A DNA stretch of 64,000 nucleotides from Leishmania donovani (taxonomy: Eukaryota > Euglenozoa > Kinetoplastea > Trypanosomatida > Trypanosomatidae): contig NC_018229.1 of assembly GCF_000227135.1 (NCBI RefSeq), positions 129,816-193,815 of the forward strand, in the 5' to 3' direction. Both the position numbers and the translations under genes were made by a program. The notes beneath the pieces are model-generated. The model made no database searches. It saw only the letters and a program-made list of their open reading frames with translations, and was not told the DNA's origin. Shown here piece by piece: positions 63,801 through 64,000 of this stretch (positions within the stretch are counted from its first letter, which is position 1; each line of letters opens with the position of its first letter).

Positions 63801-64000
63801 GGTGTGGGGTGTGCCAATCAACAGAGGAGAGACAGAGACAGAGACACGTTCCTAGACGTGGCGGTGATGGTGATGGCGATGGTGGTCGTTCGTGCGCTCC
63901 TTGATATACGTTGTTGCCCCATCGCGTATACAGCAAAGGTTGGAGAGTTTGTTCGAGCCGACATTTGTGTGGGTGGGTGTGTTGGAGCGGGATGCGGGTG
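63801..64000. other. 5' flank of the VDAC gene
   Basis: Contains minus-strand CT-rich sequence and a candidate acceptor AG near 63853-63852, about 50 bases upstream of the ATG. No other feature seen before the window edge. Confidence 0.5.

Overview
This window is almost certainly from a trypanosomatid nuclear chromosome of Leishmania type. The DNA is GC-rich and the genes show no introns. Long intergenic stretches are packed with (CA/GT)n, (GA/CT)n and (AT)n simple repeats. All 16 supported protein genes lie on the minus strand, as in a directional polycistronic cluster processed by trans-splicing and polyadenylation. One gene, the KREPA1/MP81-type editosome protein, belongs to a kinetoplastid-specific machine. 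As I remember it, the order CK2 alpha' - RPN6 - TRM7 - UBC9 - MP81 - rhomboid - VDAC matches a conserved block of Leishmania chromosome 2 and T. brucei chromosome 2. I could not check this, and the species is not resolved.

Layout from left to right, which runs from the downstream to the upstream end of the transcription unit: an ABCA-type full transporter (1129-9126); a 3.8 kb gene-free stretch holding a probable decayed ingi/DIRE-like retroelement (about 10265-12320); a gamma-SNAP-like protein (12955-15027); an exosome RNase PH-like subunit (16130-17104); a very large GT10 fucosyltransferase-like type II membrane protein (17782-21969 or 22401); an SLC35B/UAA-type nucleotide-sugar or PAPS transporter (23618-26545); an unidentified, probably mitochondrial protein (27709-30894); CK2 alpha' (32644-33789); proteasome lid subunit RPN6 (35367-36956); tRNA 2'-O-methyltransferase TRM7 (38025-39398); SUMO E2 UBC9 (40710-41381); KREPA1/MP81 (42607-45869, interrupted by an assembly gap at 44116-44214); a large unidentified membrane protein with a PSI-like cysteine cluster (48517-51576); a frameshifted single-pass membrane protein (53277-54713); a rhomboid protease (55455-56567); an AAAP amino-acid transporter carrying two in-frame stop codons (59054-60922); and mitochondrial porin VDAC (62967-63800). 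A second gap (58345-58443) lies in a repeat-like intergenic block.

The genes do not form a functional operon. They are co-transcribed housekeeping and membrane functions (protein turnover, RNA processing and modification, kinase signalling, glycosylation, transport, mitochondrion), as is usual for trypanosomatid polycistrons. The observations I rate highest are the transporter whose reading frame is intact across 1.9 kb except for one TGA and one TAG, the roughly 63-residue insertion inside the UBC9 fold, the palindromic 48-bp repeat bordering the gap in KREPA1, the homopolymer frameshift in the 53-54 kb gene, and the decayed retroelement. I found no clear tRNA, rRNA, snoRNA, CRISPR or strand-switch region.
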